Assembly (NCBI GenBank): GCA_022648325.1
Contig: JALCMG010000002.1
Coordinates: 62,001 to 126,000 of the forward strand
Source of the DNA: Olsenella sp.
Lineage (GTDB): Bacteria > Actinomycetota > Coriobacteriia > Coriobacteriales > Atopobiaceae
Direction of reading: 5' to 3'
DNA: 64,000 nt
Part shown: positions 9,261 through 17,831 of the stretch, piece by piece
Position numbering within the stretch: the stretch's first letter is position 1
How the letters are laid out: every line of letters begins with the position of its first letter
Position numbers and translations under genes: made by a program
Notes under the pieces: generated by a model
What the model was told of the DNA's origin: nothing
The model's input: only the letters and a program-made list of their open reading frames with translations
The model's database searches: none

Positions 9261-9695
9261 CTACTCGCCAAAGAGAAGCGACTCGAGACGGTCCACCGCG
9301 TCGTCGGAGGCGAACTTCTCGTTCCAGCGATCGGCGTTCCAGATCTCGAAGTGGTCGCCCGCGCCGACGACCATGAGGTCGCCGTCGAGGCCCAGGCGCT
9401 GGCGCTGGCCGCGGGTCGTCTCGTCGATCTTGCCGAGGGCAACACGACCGGCGGAGTCGATCTCCACCGTCGTGGCCATGGCATTGAGGCGAAGCAGGGT
9501 CTCTGCGTCGTTGCGGCTCCTGGGGTCGAGGTTCAGGCTGTTGACCCATGCCTCGAACGCCTCGGGGGTGTAGCCGTAGAGCGCGTCCTTGCGTGGGATG
9601 AGCTGCACGAGTTCGCCGAACTGCTTGCGCAGGATGGCGGGGAGGGTGACACGAGACTTGGAGTCGAGGCTACGCTGGTACTGGCCAGTGAGCAT
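9261..9695 (-). CDS. mraZ: Transcriptional regulator MraZ
   Basis: First gene of the dcw cluster; a DNA-binding protein of the AbrB-like double-repeat type that controls its own operon. 144 residues. It opens MLTGQYQRSLDSKSRVTLPA, and its two DxxxR motifs are visible: DSKSR near residue 10 and DSAGR near residue 83. The ATG at 9695 has a GAGGAGGG ribosome site; the upstream extension of the frame has no homology. Twenty bases separate its stop from the rsmH TTG. Confidence 0.95.
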   Translation of the reverse strand: MLTGQYQRSLDSKSRVTLPAILRKQFGELVQLIPRKDALYGYTPEAFEAWVNSLNLDPRSRNDAETLLRLNAMATTVEIDSAGRVALGKIDETTRGQRQRLGLDGDLMVVGAGDHFEIWNADRWNEKFASDDAVDRLESLLFGE

Positions 9696-9723
9696 GTCGC
9701 CCTCCTCTCGTTGACACTCGCGC

Positions 9724-9797
9724 CCACGTTTGAACGTGGAACAAACTATAGACCAAAACCGACACCTAGCCACACCTAAAAACACTTTGCGACACGC
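9724..9797 (-). promoter_or_regulatory. Putative mraZ promoter with 10-bp-periodic MraZ boxes
   Basis: On the minus strand a TATAGT -10 lies at 9750-9745. Upstream, GTGT occurs four times at exact 10-bp steps (its complement ACAC begins at 9762, 9772, 9782 and 9792). Three copies read AAAGTGT, TAGGTGT and TAGGTGT, each followed by three bases. MraZ is known to bind short direct repeats at 10-bp spacing, including AAAGTG-type repeats in mollicutes. No good -35 is seen; the boxes occupy its place. A perfect 7-bp inverted repeat (CCACGTT/AACGTGG, 9724-9739) sits near the expected transcript start. Confidence 0.6.
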
Positions 9798-10149
9798 AAG
9801 GGCGAGTTTTGGCCACAGGCGGTGATCTTTGTTCGCAAGCGGGATGTGAGAGGAACGACGATGCCCCCATATGTTGTGGTTGGGCGTCGTGCAAACACAA
9901 CGAAACGGCAGGGAGTACGAACACCGAGAAACGAATTGTGTTGGTGGGATGAAGGCGGCGGTGGGGCAGAGTGTGGGGGTGAGTGTAGGGTGGTGGCGGG
10001 CCGTCGCCGGGAGCTGTTACAGGAGTCAGGGCTCGCTGCAGGAATCAAGGGCGCCAAAACTCAGAATCTGTACAGGAGGAAGAATCGGGATCATGCCGGG
10101 CCCAGCGCAACCGGGCCGAGCGCCACGGGGCGCGGCGCCGGCGCACTCC
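9798..10149. other. Intergenic region, no gene recognised
   Basis: About 350 bp between the mraZ control region and the end of xerD. On the plus strand there is a G-rich stretch with a 12-bp rhythm (GTGGGG, GTGGGG, GTAGGG near 9963-9990) and, near 10090-10145, GC-rich partial inverted repeats (GGGCCC-type) that could form part of an xerD terminator but lack a clear T-run. No open frame here has a convincing ribosome site or recognisable product. Confidence 0.4.
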
Positions 10150-11061
10150 CTACTCGCGCACGTGGGCGCGGGGGTGCGCCGCCAGGTAGACGCCGCGCAC
10201 GTGCGTGCGGTCAACGTGTGTGTACAGCTGGGTAGTCGAGATGTCGGCGTGGCCGAGAAGCTCCTGGACAACGCGCAGGTCGGCACCACCCTCGAGCAGG
10301 TGCGTGGCAAAGCTGTGCCGCAGCGTATGGGGGTGCAGCCCGTGCACTCCCACCACACGCCCGGCCCGCTCCACGATTGCGTGAACGGACTGTCGAGAGA
10401 TGCGCCCGCCGCGCTGGTTGAGAAAGATTGCCTGCGTGGGCGTGCGCCCCACAAGCCCCGGACGCCACAGCTCGAGGTACTCCCCCATCACTCGCGCGGC
10501 CGACCCCATGATGGGCACCACGCGCTCCTTCGACCCCTTGCCAAACACACGCACGACCTCCTCGTCCAGCCGCACGTCGCGCAGGTCGAGGCCGCACAGC
10601 TCCGAGACGCGAAGGCCGCAGCCATAGAGCGTCTCCAGGATGGCGCGGTCACGCTGGCCCGCTGCGGTCTTGGGGAACGGCTGGTCGAGAAGGGCCTCGG
10701 CCTGCTCAACGCCCAGGACGTCGGGCAGGCGCTCTGGCTTCGCGGGCAGCGGCAGGTCGGCCGTGGGGAAGTTCTCGCAAATCTCGTCCGCCACCATGAA
10801 GCGGTGGAAGCCCTTGATGGCAGACACCGCGCGCTCGACGGAGGCGGGGGCAAGTCCCACGTCCACCAGGTCCGCGACGTGCGCCTCTATCGCCTGGCGG
10901 GTCACCTCGTCGGGGCTGGTGACGCCGGTCTCCGCAAGCGCCGAGAGATAACGAGAAAGGTCGCGGCCATAGGCCGCGACCGTATTGGGCGATGCGTTCC
11001 TCTCAACGGAGAGGTAGTTGAGGTACTCGCGCAGGGCGCGCGAGAGGTCCATCGTGGTCAT
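10150..11061 (-). CDS. xerD: Tyrosine recombinase XerD-like
   Basis: Site-specific tyrosine recombinase of 303 residues, the normal length for XerC/XerD enzymes that resolve chromosome dimers. The SAM-like N-terminal core-binding domain (about 1-95) is followed by a catalytic domain with all expected residues: R151 in GCGLRVSEL, K175 in GKGSKER, H245 and R248 in HPHTLRHS, H271 in LLGHADIS and Y280 in TTQLYTHV. It lies downstream of pyrG by 23 bp, consistent with co-transcription. It could be called XerC or XerD; no phage or island genes surround it, so a housekeeping role is most likely. Confidence 0.88.
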   Translation of the reverse strand: MTTMDLSRALREYLNYLSVERNASPNTVAAYGRDLSRYLSALAETGVTSPDEVTRQAIEAHVADLVDVGLAPASVERAVSAIKGFHRFMVADEICENFPTADLPLPAKPERLPDVLGVEQAEALLDQPFPKTAAGQRDRAILETLYGCGLRVSELCGLDLRDVRLDEEVVRVFGKGSKERVVPIMGSAARVMGEYLELWRPGLVGRTPTQAIFLNQRGGRISRQSVHAIVERAGRVVGVHGLHPHTLRHSFATHLLEGGADLRVVQELLGHADISTTQLYTHVDRTHVRGVYLAAHPRAHVRE

Positions 11062-11084
11062 GGGCCGACCGCAGCGACCCGCTG

Positions 11085-12731
11085 CTACCTGGGGTTCACG
11101 TCGTGACGGTCGACGCCCTCGTGGTGGGCGATGGCCGCGCGGACGAACTCGCGGAAGAGCGGTGCCGGCTTGGTGGGACGGCTTTTGAACTCGGGGTGGG
11201 CCTGGGACGCCACGAACCAGGGATGCATGGACTCGGGAAGCTCGATCATCTCGACCAGGCGGTTGTCAGGCGAGAGGCCCGAGATGACCATGCCGGCATC
11301 GGTGAGCTGCTTGCGGTAGGCGTTGTTGACCTCGTAGCGGTGACGGTGACGCTCGTAGATGAGCTCCTCGCCGTACGCCTCGGAGGCAAGCGTGCCGGGA
11401 ACAACCTTGCAGGGATAGGCACCCAGGCGCATGGTACCACCCTTGTCGGTGATGTCCTCCTGGTCGGGCATGAGGTCGATGACGGGATAGATGCACTCGG
11501 GCTCGAACTCGCTGGACATGGCACCGGGAAGCACCGCGACGTTGCGGGCAAACTCGCACACCGCCATCTGCAGGCCAAGGCAAACGCCGAGGTACGGCAC
11601 CTTGTTCATGCGAGCACGGTTTGCCGAGAGGATCTTGCCCTCGGTGCCGCGCAGGCCAAAGCCGCCGGGAACGAGGACGCCATCGTAGCCGGCGAGCTCC
11701 TCGTCCACGTTCTCCTCGGTGAGTTCCTCGCCGTCAACGAGCTTGATCTCGACGTGGCGGTCGTAGTAGACGCCGGAGTGGTGAAGGGCCTCGATGACCG
11801 AGAGGTAGGCATCGGGCAGCTGGGTGTACTTGCCAACCACGGCGATGCGGGTCTTCTCGGGCAGGGAGTTGGCCACGTGCATGGCGTCGGTGAAGTCGTT
11901 CCAGTCGCTCATGTCGCGCTCGCGCGGCTCGAGGCCCAGCTTCTGGCAGACCTTCTCGTCAAAGCCCTGCTTGGCGAGGTGCATGGGCACGTCGTAGATG
12001 GACGGGCAGTCGGAGTTCTCGAAGACGCAATCTTCGTCCACGTCGCAGAAGTGGGCGATCTTGGCGCGGATGGAGGCATCGACCTCGTGGTCGGAGCGGC
12101 ACACGATGAAGTCGGGCTGGATGCCCATGGAGCGCAGCTCCTTGACGGAGTGCTGGGTGGGCTTGGTCTTGACCTCGTGGGCGGCGGCGATGTATGGCAC
12201 GAGGCTCACGTGGATCACGAGGGTGTTGCCGGTGCCCTTCTCCTTGCGGAACTGGCGCATGGCCTCGACGAAGGGCTGCCCCTCGATGTCGCCAATGGTG
12301 CCGCCCAGCTCGGTGATTACCACGTCGGCCTGGGTCTGCTCCTCGATGCGAAGGAAGCGGGACTTGATCTCGTTGGTGACGTGTGGAATCACCTGCACGG
12401 TGCCGCCAAGGAAGTCTCCGGCACGCTCGCGCTGGATGAGCGACTGGTAGATGAGGCCCGTGGTGAAGTTGGACTCGCGGGTGAGGTTCTCGTCAATGAA
12501 GCGCTCGTAGTGGCCGAGGTCGAGGTCGGTCTCCTTGCCGTCCTCGGTCACGAAGACCTCGCCATGCTGGAAGGGGCTCATGGTACCCGGATCTACGTTG
12601 AGGTACGGGTCGGCCTTCTGCATCATGACCTTGTAGCCGCGGGCCTTGAGCAGGCGTCCGAGGGATGCCGCCGTGATGCCCTTGCCGAGGGAGGATACGA
12701 CGCCGCCGGTCACGAAGATGTGCTTTGTCAT
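11085..12731 (-). CDS. pyrG: CTP synthase
   Basis: Converts UTP to CTP using glutamine and ATP in the cytosol. 548 residues. The N-terminal synthetase domain starts [20 protein letters not shown] with its P-loop, followed by [20 protein letters not shown]. The C-terminal class-I glutaminase domain has the nucleophile elbow [10 protein letters not shown], and HPEF supplies the catalytic His-Glu pair. Length and motifs are complete. It has its own leader of about 45 bp with a stem-loop. Confidence 0.97.
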   Translation of the reverse strand: MTKHIFVTGGVVSSLGKGITAASLGRLLKARGYKVMMQKADPYLNVDPGTMSPFQHGEVFVTEDGKETDLDLGHYERFIDENLTRESNFTTGLIYQSLIQRERAGDFLGGTVQVIPHVTNEIKSRFLRIEEQTQADVVITELGGTIGDIEGQPFVEAMRQFRKEKGTGNTLVIHVSLVPYIAAAHEVKTKPTQHSVKELRSMGIQPDFIVCRSDHEVDASIRAKIAHFCDVDEDCVFENSDCPSIYDVPMHLAKQGFDEKVCQKLGLEPRERDMSDWNDFTDAMHVANSLPEKTRIAVVGKYTQLPDAYLSVIEALHHSGVYYDRHVEIKLVDGEELTEENVDEELAGYDGVLVPGGFGLRGTEGKILSANRARMNKVPYLGVCLGLQMAVCEFARNVAVLPGAMSSEFEPECIYPVIDLMPDQEDITDKGGTMRLGAYPCKVVPGTLASEAYGEELIYERHRHRYEVNNAYRKQLTDAGMVISGLSPDNRLVEMIELPESMHPWFVASQAHPEFKSRPTKPAPLFREFVRAAIAHHEGVDRHDVNPR

Positions 12732-12744
12732 GTGGGTTTACCTT

Positions 12745-12783
12745 CCCGTAGTGGTTCGACCGTTTCTACGGGTCTTTATTCTA
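12745..12783 (-). promoter_or_regulatory. Candidate pyrG promoter and leader stem-loop
   Basis: On the minus strand TAGAAT (12783-12778) could be a -10. It is followed by CCCGTAG and CTACGGG arms (12772-12766 and 12751-12745), a perfect 7-bp stem with a 14-base loop in the short leader. There is no clear -35 and no T-run after the stem. In Bacillus pyrG is controlled by leader attenuation, but nothing here proves the same mechanism. Confidence 0.3.
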
Positions 12784-12937
12784 GCGCGAGAACGTCGTAG
12801 GCGTGAGACCGCTCACCGACTGTACATGGCTGATTGGGAAAATCGCCGAGCCTGCGGGCGAAGCCCTGGTTTATCTGCACCATGACGCTGCATCGCGCGG
12901 GGATTCGGAGCCCTCTTTGAGTTTGTCGAGGACCCCG

Positions 12938-13089
12938 TGCCCAAAATTTGCGGTTGCCGGTCAAAATTCGGGGTTCCGCTTAGTATCACCCCACGGGTAC
13001 CATTTCCCCACCTGCGGCTCCGCAGAAAGCTAGAGCTTTCGTACTCGGCGATTCGCCTAAAAAGGGCCGGTAACCGCAAATTTTGGGCA
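12938..13089. repeat. 152-bp element with 23-bp terminal inverted repeats
   Basis: The left arm at 12938-12960 and right arm at 13067-13089 are reverse complements with one mismatch (GGTTGCCGG against GGTTACCGG). The interior contains further perfect hairpins: CTGCGG/CCGCAG around 13012-13025 and GAAAGCT/AGCTTTC around 13025-13040, then GGCGATTCGCC. It encodes no protein. Size, terminal repeats and intergenic place suit a MITE or a structured intergenic repeat. No second copy was noticed in this window. Confidence 0.6.
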
Positions 13090-13144
13090 GGCAGCCCTCC
13101 CCCGACGAGAAAATGCCAAGTTACGACTCGCTAAGACGCTCATC

Positions 13145-13174
13145 GGCGCCCGAGATGTTCACATCCCGGGCGCC
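13145..13174 (-). terminator. Possible terminator after the PARG-like gene
   Basis: GGCGCCCGAGATGT pairs with ACATCCCGGGCGCC across a one-base loop with a single mismatch, 35 bases after the stop at 13209. The following bases on the minus strand are not T-rich, so this may be a processed 3' end rather than a classic terminator. Confidence 0.4.
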
Positions 13175-13208
13175 GGCGCGAGTGAATCACCGTTCTGGAA
13201 ATGAAACC

Positions 13209-14156
13209 CTAGAGGTACTTGTGCCAGTCGTCCTCGTCCTCGGAGCCCTCCTCCTCGGCGGCGCGCTGCGATGCGCGCTTTGCGGCAAGCTCGGCGCGGC
13301 TCTGGTACGGTGCCTCGTTCTTCTCGGGGAAGGTCGCAAAGGCATGCTGGAAGACCTCGAGGTTCTCGTCGAAGCGACCACGCGGCACCGGGAAGGTGAT
13401 CTTGGAGGCCACATGCGTACCAGAGGCGAGCTCGGCGCGGAAGAGCTCGGCGACCGTCGCTGCGTCCCACCCAAAGGCGCCGCAGCCAAAGGCACCCAGC
13501 ACCAGCCTGTCATAGCCAAGGTGGTCGGCGATGGCCATCACAAAGGCGATGCGCTCGCGCATAGCCGTGACCAGGGCATCGTCGGAGACGTGATAGTTCG
13601 CGCGGGCAAATACGGCATTGGGAGCGGCACACACGATCACGTCGGAGTACGAGTGGTACTTGTCGCGCTCGAAGCGCACGGCGGGAACGACAAGCGCGCG
13701 GTTGCGGTAGAGCTCGCAGTTGATGTTGCGGCGGCGGTTCTCGCCATACCAGTCGCGCTTCTGCGAGAGCACGTTGTAGAGGAACGACTCCGAGCAGAGT
13801 GCCTCCTCCTGCGCCCATGCCCCGCGCTCGTAGCCGCCACCGGGGTTCACGAACGAGGCGAAGTCGAGCATCGCCATGTCGCAGCGGCTCGGGATGCCAC
13901 GCCCCAGTCGAAGGACCGTCGAGGTGCTGTCCTCCTCGACAACCTCCACCTGGGGCACCACGCCCTCATGGGCAGGCATGTCTGGCATGCCAGAGACCTC
14001 ACGCGTTCCAGCGAGAGATGATGCAATCTCTGCCGAGAAGAGCTGGTCCATCTGGGCTATGTGCCGCTCCGCGAGCTGGGCGCGGCTTGGCCCGCGCCTC
14101 TGACCCCTCGAGTTCCTGCCGTTTCCGCCGCGCTGGCCTGCCCTATCTTGTGCCAT
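13209..14156 (-). CDS. TIGR02452-type PARG-like macrodomain protein
   Basis: Predicted poly(ADP-ribose) glycohydrolase-like enzyme that would remove ADP-ribose from proteins or nucleic acid. About 315 residues. The family signature GGG-X7-QEE is intact in FVNPGGGYERGAWAQEEA (GGG about 106-108, QEE about 116-118, the second Glu being the expected catalytic acid), followed by the conserved EALCSESFLY. A further patch, VLGAFGCGAFGWD near two-thirds of the protein, is typical of the ADP-ribose pocket. The first 30 residues are basic and Gly/Arg-rich; the last 25 are acidic. The ATG at 14156 has GGAGGGG upstream and overlaps the recN end by 14 bp. No matching ADP-ribosyltransferase is seen nearby. 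Confidence 0.82.
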   Translation of the reverse strand: MAQDRAGQRGGNGRNSRGQRRGPSRAQLAERHIAQMDQLFSAEIASSLAGTREVSGMPDMPAHEGVVPQVEVVEEDSTSTVLRLGRGIPSRCDMAMLDFASFVNPGGGYERGAWAQEEALCSESFLYNVLSQKRDWYGENRRRNINCELYRNRALVVPAVRFERDKYHSYSDVIVCAAPNAVFARANYHVSDDALVTAMRERIAFVMAIADHLGYDRLVLGAFGCGAFGWDAATVAELFRAELASGTHVASKITFPVPRGRFDENLEVFQHAFATFPEKNEAPYQSRAELAAKRASQRAAEEEGSEDEDDWHKYL

Positions 14157-15810
14157 CGGGATCCCCTCCATAGCCGTCGCCTGCATGTTCGAGCATCTCC
14201 CGCGCGTGCGCGAGCGACGCATCGCCCGTGTCGCCCGAGAGCATGCGCGCAATCTCCTCGACGCGCTTCTCGCCTGCGACCTCGTCGATCTTGGTCTCGG
14301 GCGGCTCGCCCGAAGCCCCCGCCACCTTGTGCACGAGGTAGTGACGGTCTGCCATCACGGCGACCTGTGCGAGGTGCGTGACCACAATAACCTGGTGCGT
14401 GCGGGCGAGGTCGCGAAGCACCTGCGCCAGGGCCACTGCCGTGGCGCCTCCAACGCCGGCGTCTACCTCATCGAAGACGAGCGTGTCGCAGCCGTCGGCG
14501 TCTCCCAAGGCAACCTTGCAGGCAAGCATCACGCGGCTCACCTCGCCGCCCGAGGCAATGCGCCGCAGCGGACGCGCCGTAAGGCCAGCGGCCGGACGGT
14601 AGAGAAACTCCGCGCGGCTGGGACCCATGCTCCCCCACTGGTCGCGCGGAAGACGCGTCTGCGCAACCTCCAGCGAGGCTGTGCCCATCTCGAGTCGAGA
14701 CATCTGCGCGCTGACCTCTGCCGAGAGGCGCGGGGCGCCCTTCTCGCGCACGGCGTCCAGTGCGTCGGCGGCCTTGGCGAGCGCGGCCTCCGCCGCGTCG
14801 AGCGCCTGCTGGGCGCGTCTCTCGGCCTCGTCGCCGCCCTCGCTTGCCGCCACCACGGCAGCGGCCTTCTCGCGCCGAGCAAAGACGTCCTCCATGCGCG
14901 GGCCAAAGCTGCGCCTCAGGCCCTCGAGGCGTGAGAGGCGCTGCTGCATGCGCTCGAGCGACTCCGGATCCCACTCGACGCCGTCCGCATAGTCACGCAG
15001 GCTCGATGCCACATCCTCGATGTCGATGAGCGATGACTCGAGCGTGTCTGCCCAAGCACCAAGCTTGGAGTCGTAGCTCGAGGCATCTCTCAGCGCGCGC
15101 ACCGCCGCCGAGAGCGCGTCGGAGGCGCCGTCGTCGCCAGCCACGAGGTTGTGCGCCCCAGACGCCGCGGCCACGAGCGACTCGGCGTGCTCGGCACGCG
15201 GCAGGGCCTCCTCAAGCTCCTCGTACTCGCCCTCGCGGGGAGCCACCTCATCGATCTTCCTGAGCGTGAACTCGGCCTCCTCGAGCTTCTCGGCGCCGGA
15301 GCGCGAGAGCTCACGCACGCGCTCGAGCTCGTCTGCCGCGTCACGTGCGGAGGAAAGCGCGGCCCGGTAGGCGCCAAGCGCGTCTACGGCCTCCTGCCCA
15401 AGCCACGCATCGAGGATCTCGACGTGCGAGCTAACCGAGAGGAGCCGCTGGTGTTCGTGCTGGCCGCAGAGGTCAACGGTCCGCCCCACGCCCGCCGCAA
15501 GCTCGCGCACCGAGCCCATGTGTCCGTCTATCTCCACGCGCCCGCGACCGTCCGCCGAGACGCGCCTACGCACCACGCAACCGTCGGAGTCTCCGCCGCG
15601 CTCGAAGAAGCGTCCCTCGACCTCGAGGGCATCCGCGCCCTCGCGCACCGAGCCTGCATCGGCGCGCTCCCCCACCAGAAGCTTGATGGCCGAGAGAAGC
15701 GCCGTCTTGCCGGCGCCCGTCTCGCCCGTAAGCACCGTGAGGCCCTCGGAGGGCTGGATGGTGACGTCGCGGATGAGAGCGACGTCTCTTGCGTGCAGCT
15801 CGTCGAGCAT
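14143..15810 (-). CDS. recN: DNA repair protein RecN
   Basis: SMC-like ATPase acting in double-strand-break repair. 555 residues. The Walker A TGETGAGKTALL lies at about 28-39; long helical regions rich in Ala, Glu and Arg (about 150-370) fit the coiled coil; and the ABC signature and Walker B appear late in ASGGEVSRVMLA and LVFDEVDAGVGG. The ATG shares its A with the nadK stop (TGATG), so nadK and recN are coupled, the order seen in many Gram-positive bacteria. Confidence 0.95.
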   Translation of the reverse strand: MLDELHARDVALIRDVTIQPSEGLTVLTGETGAGKTALLSAIKLLVGERADAGSVREGADALEVEGRFFERGGDSDGCVVRRRVSADGRGRVEIDGHMGSVRELAAGVGRTVDLCGQHEHQRLLSVSSHVEILDAWLGQEAVDALGAYRAALSSARDAADELERVRELSRSGAEKLEEAEFTLRKIDEVAPREGEYEELEEALPRAEHAESLVAAASGAHNLVAGDDGASDALSAAVRALRDASSYDSKLGAWADTLESSLIDIEDVASSLRDYADGVEWDPESLERMQQRLSRLEGLRRSFGPRMEDVFARREKAAAVVAASEGGDEAERRAQQALDAAEAALAKAADALDAVREKGAPRLSAEVSAQMSRLEMGTASLEVAQTRLPRDQWGSMGPSRAEFLYRPAAGLTARPLRRIASGGEVSRVMLACKVALGDADGCDTLVFDEVDAGVGGATAVALAQVLRDLARTHQVIVVTHLAQVAVMADRHYLVHKVAGASGEPPETKIDEVAGEKRVEEIARMLSGDTGDASLAHAREMLEHAGDGYGGDPDGTR

Positions 15811-16667
15811 CAGCGACCAGCCCTGCCGTAGAAGACGCGCGACACGGAGTTGTAGAAGCTCTGGGCGCTGTGGTCGAGAAGGATGATATCTCCGGAACCC
15901 CTGCGCACCGTAGCATGCACGGGCACGCCGTCATCGTGAAGCCGCACATTCTGGCCGTCGGCAAAGAAGTGGCGCGCAACCGGACGCTCCGGGCTCATCT
16001 CGATTTCGACGACGTCGGAGGGGGCGGTAAGGAACGCGCGTGCCATGATGGTGTGTGGCGCAATGGGCACACAGACCATACCCGAGAACTCCGGCGTCAC
16101 GATGGGCCCACCCGCGGCAAGTGCATAGCCCGTCGAACCCGTTGCCGTCGAAACAATAAAACCATCGCCGCGCAGCGTGTCGATGTGGTTGCCCGAGACC
16201 GAGACCTCAAACTGGACCATATCGCCCTGGCCGCCGCGCGAGATGGCAAAGTCATTGAGGGCAAAGCTGTCTACCTGGTAGGAGGTGCCGTCCTTGCACT
16301 GGAAGGTGCTCTCGATGGCAAGCGTGGCCCTGTGCGAGACGTGCAGTTTGCCGGCAAGGGCGCTTTGGACGGTCTGGATGAGCTTGTCGGGGCCGGCCGT
16401 AGTGAGAAAGCCCAGGTGACCATAGGAGATTCCCAGCATCGGAATCTGGGAGTAGCCCACGATGCGCGCGGCGCGCAGGAGCGTGCCGTCACCGCCAAGG
16501 GAGACCACCAGCTGGCAGTCCGCAGGGCTCTCATCGTAGTTGGGAAAGCGCTTCTTGTCATGTGCCCACACCGCCTCGACACCCTGGCCAGAGAGCCAGT
16601 GCTCGAGGGCGTGCGCGCCCTCCACGGCATCTGGACGCGCGTAGTTGGGAACGATAAAGACCTTCAC
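15810..16667 (-). CDS. nadK: NAD kinase
   Basis: Phosphorylates NAD to NADP in the cytosol. About 285 residues from a GTG at 16667, chosen because GGGAGG lies just upstream and the product then starts (M)KVFIVPNYARPDA. The family motif GGDGTLLRA and the substrate loop GDGFIVSTATGSTGYALAAG with GGPIV are complete. Downstream it is coupled to recN. Confidence 0.95.
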   Translation of the reverse strand: MKVFIVPNYARPDAVEGAHALEHWLSGQGVEAVWAHDKKRFPNYDESPADCQLVVSLGGDGTLLRAARIVGYSQIPMLGISYGHLGFLTTAGPDKLIQTVQSALAGKLHVSHRATLAIESTFQCKDGTSYQVDSFALNDFAISRGGQGDMVQFEVSVSGNHIDTLRGDGFIVSTATGSTGYALAAGGPIVTPEFSGMVCVPIAPHTIMARAFLTAPSDVVEIEMSPERPVARHFFADGQNVRLHDDGVPVHATVRRGSGDIILLDHSAQSFYNSVSRVFYGRAGR

Positions 16668-16723
16668 GCAAACCTCCCGCCAAACAGGTGTACGGAGCAC
16701 GACTTAGAGTGTACCCCCACAGG

Positions 16724-17518
16724 CTAGGCGAGAACCACCGCCCCCTCGCTAACGACGGAGTTGAGGTCGAGTTCGGTGGGTGCGGCACCCCGATGGCCGT
16801 ACATGAGGTACTCTACGTTGCCCTTGTGGCCTCGCACGGGGCTTTCGCAGCAGCCCACGGGCCCCAAGCCGGCATTCGTAAACGCGGTGGCAATGCGCTC
16901 AAGCGAATGCAGGCGCACTGCGGAATCGCGAACCACGCCGCCCTCGCCAACCTCGTTGCGGGCAGCCTCGAACTGAGGCTTCACCAGCGTGAGAAAAGCG
17001 CCCTCGGGCGAGAGGAGCGAGATAACCGCAGGCAGGGCCGTCTCTACCGAGGTGAAGGAGACGTCGCATACGGCAAGCCGGATGGTACCATCGCGCTCTG
17101 GCGTGGGCACATCGACGATGTTCGTGCGCTCGAGGAGGGTCACGCGGGGGTCGCTTCTCAGCGACCAATCGAACTGTGCATAGCCCACGTCCACAGAGAG
17201 TACCGAGGCAGCGCCGTGCTTGAGAAGGCAATCCGTGAAACCGCCCGTGGAGCAGCCCACATCGAGGCAGGCAAGACCGGTTGGGTCTACGTCGAACGCC
17301 TGAAGGCCGCGCTCGAGTTTGAGGCCGCCGCGGCTCACAAAGGGGATATGCCCGCGCACGTGCAGGACAATGCCCGGCTCCACCTGCTCACCGGCACGCT
17401 CGAGACGGCGATCCTGCGTGGAGACCTCGCCCGCCATCACGGCACGCATCGCATCCTCGCGGTTGGAGAAGAAGCCCTGCTCTACGAGCTCGTCGTCGAG
17501 CCTTCGACGACGAGTCAC
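16724..17518 (-). CDS. tlyA: TlyA-family rRNA 2'-O-methyltransferase
   Basis: 264 residues: an N-terminal S4 RNA-binding domain (RRRRLDDELVEQGFFSNRED, then VSRGGLKLERGL) followed by a FtsJ-like Rossmann methyltransferase with the SAM loop LDVGCSTGGFTDCLL and a catalytic-type Lys in LVKPQFEA. The family is often annotated as hemolysin A, but TlyA proteins methylate 16S and 23S rRNA. The GTG at 17518 overlaps the xseB stop by 4 bp (GTGA). Confidence 0.92.
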   Translation of the reverse strand: MTRRRRLDDELVEQGFFSNREDAMRAVMAGEVSTQDRRLERAGEQVEPGIVLHVRGHIPFVSRGGLKLERGLQAFDVDPTGLACLDVGCSTGGFTDCLLKHGAASVLSVDVGYAQFDWSLRSDPRVTLLERTNIVDVPTPERDGTIRLAVCDVSFTSVETALPAVISLLSPEGAFLTLVKPQFEAARNEVGEGGVVRDSAVRLHSLERIATAFTNAGLGPVGCCESPVRGHKGNVEYLMYGHRGAAPTELDLNSVVSEGAVVLA

Positions 17519-17829
17519 GAGGCGCTGGCGCCCTCGGCGGGCGCGGGGCCCTTGGACTCTGTAGTGGCTCCTGCCTGAGGTGCCGCGCCCTTGTCGGTGC
17601 CCTTCTCGACAGTGGGGCCCTCGTCGGCGAGCATGGCCCTCTCCTCTGGCGAGAAGTCCGTGGCGTCGACCAGCTCGACGGCCTTCGAACCCAAGGCAAT
17701 GGCCTCGTCAAAGAGGTCGAGCGAGCGCTCGAGCGAGACGTCGCGGTCGCGCACGGCACCAACGATGTCGTCCAGTCGACGCGTGATCTGGTCGAAGCTC
17801 TGGTACTGGGAGACGTCCGGCTTGGCCAT
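17515..17829 (-). CDS. xseB: Exodeoxyribonuclease VII small subunit
   Basis: Small subunit that forms a helical collar on XseA. 104 residues; the conserved part is the first 65 or so (SFDQITRRLDDIVGAVRDRD, then VSLERSLDLFDEAIALGSKA). The last 35 residues are a Gly/Ala/Ser-rich tail beyond the usual 70-80-residue length. It lies 2 bp after nusB and overlaps tlyA by 4 bp. The large-subunit gene xseA, which often precedes it, is not in this cluster. Confidence 0.88.
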   Translation of the reverse strand: MAKPDVSQYQSFDQITRRLDDIVGAVRDRDVSLERSLDLFDEAIALGSKAVELVDATDFSPEERAMLADEGPTVEKGTDKGAAPQAGATTESKGPAPAEGASAS

Positions 17830-17831
17830 GG

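Noticed and set aside
10150-11061. Phage integrase
   Set aside because: A tyrosine recombinase is present, but with XerD length, next to pyrG, with no attachment site, tRNA or phage genes around it.
11103-12800. Long plus-strand open frame opposite pyrG
   Set aside because: It is a mirror of the GC-rich codon pattern of pyrG; it is rich in Val/Leu/Gly/His without a known domain and lacks a ribosome site.
12880-12935. tRNA-like GGATTCG stretch
   Set aside because: No acceptor stem, D-loop or anticodon arm can be built around it.
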